Under the pieces are notes generated by a model, which ran no database searches, was not told where the DNA came from, and saw only the letters and a list, made by a program, of their open reading frames with translations. The translations under genes and the position numbers were made by a program. Of a stretch of DNA of 64,000 bases, positions 59,650 to 64,000 are shown one piece after another. The number at the start of each line of letters is the position of its first letter. Within the stretch, counting starts at the first letter, position 1. This stretch comes from Terfezia claveryi (taxonomy: Eukaryota > Ascomycota > Pezizomycetes > Pezizales > Pezizaceae): contig WHUX01000042.1 of NCBI GenBank assembly GCA_015179025.1, forward strand, positions 186,001-250,000. The letters run 5' to 3'.

Positions 59650-59751
59650 ACTTTAAGTCTATAGCGATATCTAGATAATTCTGTTGTTACTTTGAATATA
59701 CGCACTCTTCTCTCTTCACGATTCCTCCGCTTAATAACCTCGTAATCTTAC
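59650..59751 (+). repeat. Dispersed ~100 bp repeat, copy 3
   Basis: Starts directly at the right end of the 566 bp element and ends CTCGTAATCTTACAG. Nearly identical to 6682-6798 over ~85 bases and more distantly to 3446-3537. Confidence 0.75.
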
Positions 59752-60752
59752 AGACTCAAAACCAGACAAAGTACAGAGTCCAGGTGGTGAGTTACATATA
59801 AAGGATGCGGCTCCGGTTACACCCCCTTAACCAAAAACAGACTACTGTACGTCAAGTTGCTCAACAGGTGGCAGGACCTCAAGTCACCAAACACAAAAAA
59901 TCTACGAAAGCTGCCGACAAGGAGTACGTCGACATGAAAGCCTTCGTGGTTCATGGAGTCCCATGCCATAGACCCGACCCATCCAATACAGGATGTGAAA
60001 CGAACTGGTATGAGAGGTATCATGGGAGCAAGGTGGCTCCTGGTGGGAAGTAGGAGAGATCAATAAAACTACAAGCTTGGTAGTTGTTTTTCTTTACAAA
60101 GCTGGTCTCTTTTCAACATACAAGGATGATGTTGAGAAGATGGCTCCCAGTTGAAGCATATGATTTTGACAGAGGTCGGGTGAGGGTTCAGACTGGGACT
60201 CGGATTCGGGTCCGAGTTGGTAAGTTTGGTCATGCACAGTTTCTTTACGTTGGCGGTTCACAGATGTACGTAGCTTTTGCTTCTGGTACCGAGAGCTTAG
60301 GTCGAACCTTTAGAGGGGAGGCTTCGGTGCCCCGTCGTGATTGCGGGTATGTAGACTATAGAATAAGAAAAATTACTAGCTTGGTATGAATATTGAACGA
60401 CATCAGTCCCAGCTCGTTCGACCGACTCTTTATTTGGCACATTTCGTTGGCCAATATTTCTAGATATGGGTCCCTGACATCATTATTGGTATCGGAATCG
60501 GGATCTTGATTCAAGATCTGTTGCCGGAGTTGTTGACATCTGTTCTTTTCGGGAGATGATCAATATATTTGTCACGAACGCTGACCCGAGAACCTTTGTT
60601 TGTGCTATATTAAGTAACTTGGACGGCATCAACGCCCGTTACAAGGACCCGCTCCTAGAAGGCCAGTCTTTTGTCTATCATTCTACCACAAGACGCCTAC
60701 ACTTTTTGAATACGGAGCCTCAAAAAGGGAACCGGATCGCTTGGGTAAATAC
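59752..60752. other. Intergenic upstream of ERO1
   Basis: Holds the ERO1 promoter. Three short plus-strand ORFs (59805-60053, 82 codons, Lys-rich with two Cys; 60084-60389; 60556-60813, which overlaps the ERO1 start in another frame) have no recognisable domain, so I do not call them genes. Confidence 0.4.
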
Positions 60753-62745
60753 ATGGCAAGGGGAGGAATGTGGTTGCGAGCAAAGGCCATCTGGGCCATT
60801 GCTGCGTCATTAAGCATTGCCCATGCTCATGAGTCTGGCGTCTGCTCAGTATGCCTTGAAGATTCTTTCCACCTCTAACATATACTTATGAGTCTAGTTC
60901 GAGCATAATGAGATGATTTCCGACGCATGTGTATCCTACTCCGACATCGAGGAAATCAACCAAGAGCTTCGACCTCTAATTCGCGGAATCACCCAGGGAC
61001 TCGATTATTTTGGCTACTACCGTCTTAACCTCTTTGGGAAACAATGTCCTTTCTGGTCAGACAATGAGGGAATGTGTGGGAACATTGCCTGCGCAGTGAC
61101 CACCATTGACAATGAGGATGAAATTCCACCAATATGGCGTGCAGCAGAGCTAAGCAAGCTAGAAGGGAAGAAAGCCAGCCATCCGGCCGAGAGGAAGAAG
61201 GAAGAGCCATCACCGCTAGCCGGAGCCCTTGGAGAGGGAAAAGACGAGAGTTGCATCGTGGAATTCGATGATTGTGATGAGAGGGATTACTGTGTTCCAG
61301 ATGACGAGACTCGGTCAGATGGAGATTATGTCAGTTTATTGGACAATCCAGAAAGGTTCACGGGTTATGCTGGGCCTGGGGCGGCAGCTGTCTGGAGTGC
61401 GATTTACAGGGAGAATTGTTTTAGCCGGGCACCATTGGTGAAGGATACCAAGTCGAGTAGCCCATCACAACCATTTGGGATGTTGAACTCAAGAAGCCAC
61501 ATGGCTGCCGTGAACGACCTCAAGCAAGCGGTGCTGGAAAAGCCAAGATTAGAGTTGGTGGAGAAGAAGAATGGGAATAATCGCCTGGCGTTCTTAGATC
61601 TAGATGTCGATGACCAGTGCTTAGAAAAGCGAGTTTTTTATAGAGTTATCAGTGGTATGCACGCAAGTATCTCTATGCACCTTTGCTTCGACTACTTGAA
61701 TCAGTCTACTGGAGAATGGGTAAGTGGTTTTTTTTTTAATTTTATATTTGTGCACATGATCCCTAACTAGCTGCCTCCTCTTCTGTAGAGACCAAATTTG
61801 GATTGCTTTATCCAAAGATTCGAAGGCCACCCCGAACGTATACAAAATATCTATTTCAACTACGCTCTCGTTCTTCGTGCGGTGGCGAAGCTACGGAATT
61901 ATCTCTCAGAATATACCTTTTGTTCCGGTGACGCACACCATAACAAAGTTACGAAGACCAAAATGCTCGAACTCAGCACCAAGGCAGCTTCTAGCCCCCA
62001 GATCTTCGATGAGTCTCTCATGTTTAAGGACGCTAATGCCATCGAGCTCAAGGAAGACTTTAAGAACCGCTTCAGGAACGTCAGTCGGCTCATGGACTGC
62101 GTGGGGTGTGATAAGTGTCGTCTCTGGGGCAAGGTTCAGACCCAGGGTTATGGAACTGCTCTCAAGGTCCTCTTTGAATTTGACGAGAATAAGGGTGTTG
62201 CGGAAAATCCACCGCTGAGGAGGACTGAGTTGGTTGCGCTGGTGAACACCCTAGATAAGCTTAGCACTAGTTTGAATGCCGTGAGCAAATTCCAGCAGAT
62301 GTGGGAGACAAGACAATTACAAGAAAAGCAGCAAGTGGATGAGGGCGAGGGCAGGAAGGTGCAAAATATTGCCTCACCTAAAGAGACAGAGTCAGAGGAT
62401 CATCATGATCATGAGAATATGAGCATTAGTGAGATCTTTTGGGAGGAGCTGGAGGTGGTGTGGGAGGCGACAAGATTTATTGTGGGAAGTTGGTTTGCGT
62501 TGCCTGAGCATATGTTAGTATACCCCTGGAATTCTGTATTCTATACGCTCAGTAAACTGACTAGTTCGGCTCTATTTAGTTGGGAGATTGTCAAACATGA
62601 AGCAGAGCATCTTTACAACGTTTACTTCTTGAAACATGATGTTACGGATAGGAAGGTGAAGTGGTATGAGATGAAGCCGGTAGACGTCAGGGCTATCAAG
62701 GAAGAGAGGAAGAAGCGGAAACTACGCGAGAGAGATGAGTTGTAG
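60753..62745 (+). CDS. ERO1: Endoplasmic reticulum thiol oxidase Ero1
   Basis: Ero1 passes electrons from protein disulfide isomerase to oxygen through FAD, driving disulfide formation in the ER lumen. Three exons (60753-60848, 60898-61719, 61789-62745) sum to 1875 nt, 624 aa, normal for filamentous fungi. Exon 1 is a signal peptide: MARGGMWLRAKAIWAIAASL followed by SIAHA, with cleavage likely there. The shuttle pair is CGNIAC (Cys about 92 and 97) after KQCPFWSDNEGM. The core includes ERFTGYAGPGAAAVWSAIYREN and MHASISMHLCFDYL. The active-site motif is CVGCDKC (Cys about 410, 413, 416), followed by RLWGKVQTQGYGTALKVLFE, which lines the FAD pocket. The C-terminus is basic (EERKKRKLRERDEL), with a late amphipathic segment for membrane attachment; no KDEL. 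Both introns are GT-AG and in phase 0. Confidence 0.97.
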
Positions 62746-63058
62746 AAGGCTAGTTTACTTTTTTAAAAAAAAAGAATGAGTTGAGGGATTCGGTGTTTTG
62801 GGTGTTTGTTATGTATGGCTTTAGAGTTTGTCCCTATAAAGAATTGTAGTTCCTGGTTTTTCGAGGTAAAACTGGTTATGTATGAAGAAATATTCCGATT
62901 GTTAAATCTAATGCAAGGCCTCACATCTTGCGAAAATAAACTTAAACTCTTCACGAAACCTTAAAACGGAAGTAAACAACCTTAACTTTATGAATGCACC
63001 CTAGTTATGACAGACCCAAATTCACTGTGAGATTCTCTGGCCAAAAGTAGCTTTGAAC
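62746..63058. other. Intergenic downstream of ERO1
   Basis: 313 bp, AT-rich, with the ERO1 3' end. No gene supported. Confidence 0.45.
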
Positions 63059-63585
63059 ATGCTGCTAACAAAAGCCTGTAGCCTCGATGCGCAAGGCAAG
63101 AATCTTACAGAAACGCAATCAGCTATCCTTCTCGAGCTGAACAAGATACTTTGGACAGTTAACCAGATGTATTTAGTCCCGTCCACACTTCCATCGCCCT
63201 TCAAATCTATTTTTCACTGAACCCATGAGGGGAAAAAAAAAAAAAAAAGCATCAACTGACCCCGAACCTACCAACTCTTACTAGTAACACCTCTCTCACA
63301 AAAACCCTCGCCTTAACAAAATCCGCCCCTTCACCGACTACTAACCAGCCGACACCTCCGTCCACACAATCGCGCTCAAAGCTCTCTGCCGCGGCAATAC
63401 GAGCATCGGGGGTCGATGTCATGGAGGTAGGAGCGCTGGTCAAGGCATTACAGGAAGCCATGGCTTCTGGAAAGGGCGTGTTTGGGAAGGCGTTGGGTGT
63501 AGGTGGGGAGAGTGGGGATGGAGATGGAGATGGAGGTGGAGAGGGGAGTCAGGAGGAGGAGGTGGGGGGAGATGAGGAGGATTGA
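63059..63585 (+). CDS. Hypothetical small protein, two exons
   Basis: Exons 63059-63168 and 63285-63585 join in frame across a GTATTT...ACTAG intron of 116 bp and give 136 aa. The first part is helical (LTETQSAILLELNKILWTVN) and the middle is Ser/Pro/Thr-rich. A second helix reads SGVDVMEVGALVKALQEAMA, and the C-terminus is Gly/Asp/Glu-rich and ends GGDEED. The coding reading is favoured by the helical segments and by strong GC-rich third positions in exon 2. The plus frame is open upstream of the ATG, so a further exon is possible. A minus frame at 63252-63461 competes. No family recognised, though the small helical, acid-tailed design recalls subunits of coiled-coil complexes. Confidence 0.4.
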
Positions 63586-63916
63586 TGGGGTGTGGGAACG
63601 GGAATGCGCGCTGTGATGGTGAAGGGAAGAGAAGGGGATCAGACTGTGATATTTAAAAAGTTAAGTGCTGTATATAATTCTAGCAATGGATTAACATGTT
63701 GATTTGATTGCTGCTCACAAAACCGTCAATATCATATTAACAATTTATAAAACAAGAAAATCAAGTGATAACCTATTCGAAATACTACCGTGAATGATTT
63801 TTAAAAAACCCAAGAATACAAAGAGGTGTGTAGAAGTAACATCTAAAAAAATATAATGACTAGAACCTCATGTGTAAGCCAGGTCCGCCTCCCTCAACTC
63901 CTACCATTATATGATC
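63586..63916. other. Intergenic, AT-rich
   Basis: 331 bp without a supported feature, lying between two possible gene 3' ends. Confidence 0.4.
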
Positions 63917-64000
63917 TTAAACCTCATTACTTCCATAGGTAGTAGTATTTGCCCCGGTATCCCTGGCTGCAGGGCTCGTTGTCCTGCTCCCTACACTTCC
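63917..64000 (-). CDS. Possible C-terminal end of a gene entering from the right edge
   Basis: Twenty-seven codons are open on the minus strand from the window edge to a TAA at 63917-63919. They read GSVGSRTTSPAARDTGANTT and end TYGSNEV. A Ser/Thr/Gly-rich tail like this is common at the end of fungal proteins, but 27 codons are too few to exclude chance. Confidence 0.3.
   Translation of the reverse strand, partial: GSVGSRTTSPAARDTGANTTTYGSNEV

Noticed and set aside
60556..60813. 85-codon ORF overlapping the ERO1 start
   Set aside because: No domain; the signal peptide frame of ERO1 in the same place is convincing. It could at most be an upstream ORF.

Overview
The window looks like nuclear DNA of a filamentous ascomycete (Pezizomycotina). 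Supporting signs are genes split by many 48-80 bp introns with GTRNGY donors and CTRAC branch points, a fused LeuC-LeuD isopropylmalate dehydratase, fungal forms of Vps53, Csf1, Ero1 and ferrochelatase, a cyanamide hydratase, and LTR retrotransposons whose damage is almost all transitions, as expected from repeat-induced point mutation (RIP). A decayed HNH-nuclease gene of a type I associate with Leotiomycetes hints at that class; this is weak inference. No taxon can be fixed from sequence reading alone.

Layout. 1-409 (-) is the start of a gene that leaves the left edge. 410-7500 is gene-poor accessory DNA: a cluster of a short motif (CAACCAGACTA), a degenerate minisatellite, a broken HNH nuclease gene and two copies of a ~100 bp dispersed repeat. 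7501-23189 is a housekeeping block: ferrochelatase (-), a degenerate centrin-like protein (+), LSM3 (-, six small exons), LEU1 (-), a TUM1-type sulfurtransferase (-), a Leu5-type mitochondrial CoA carrier (-) and VPS53 (+). 24135-25561 holds an acidic hypothetical ORF and an intronless cyanamide hydratase.

25644-44037 is one 18.4 kb nest of transposons. A Ty1/copia element (A) with 195 bp LTRs and a perfect CATTT target duplication contains a Ty3/gypsy element (B, + strand, 615 bp LTRs) in its RNase H region. B's 5' LTR is itself split by a chromodomain-bearing gypsy element (C, - strand, 541 bp LTRs, perfect CCATT duplication). A 173 bp insertion flanked by an 8 bp near-duplication sits beside B. 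LTR divergence runs opposite to the order of insertion.

44700-54691 (-) is the nine-exon CSF1 gene (3171 aa bridge-like lipid-transfer protein), divergent from a TMEM184/DUF300 membrane-protein gene (55026-57334, +; first exon unresolved). 57725-59751 is a patch of DNA-transposon remains: ~1 kb inverted repeats with an integrase-like relic, a strong hairpin, a 566 bp terminal-inverted-repeat element with a 73-codon ORF, and the third copy of the ~100 bp repeat. ERO1 (60753-62745, +), a small two-exon hypothetical gene and the possible 3' end of another gene close the window.

The host genes serve separate basic functions: heme, leucine and sulfur metabolism, mitochondrial CoA import, mRNA decay/splicing, Golgi tethering, lipid transfer and ER oxidative folding. 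I see no operon-like or secondary-metabolite cluster. LEU1 and a LEU5-type carrier lie 4 kb apart. I found no tRNA, rRNA or CRISPR array. Exon borders were read by eye from splice signals and reading-frame continuity; for the well-resolved genes the exon lengths sum to whole codons.
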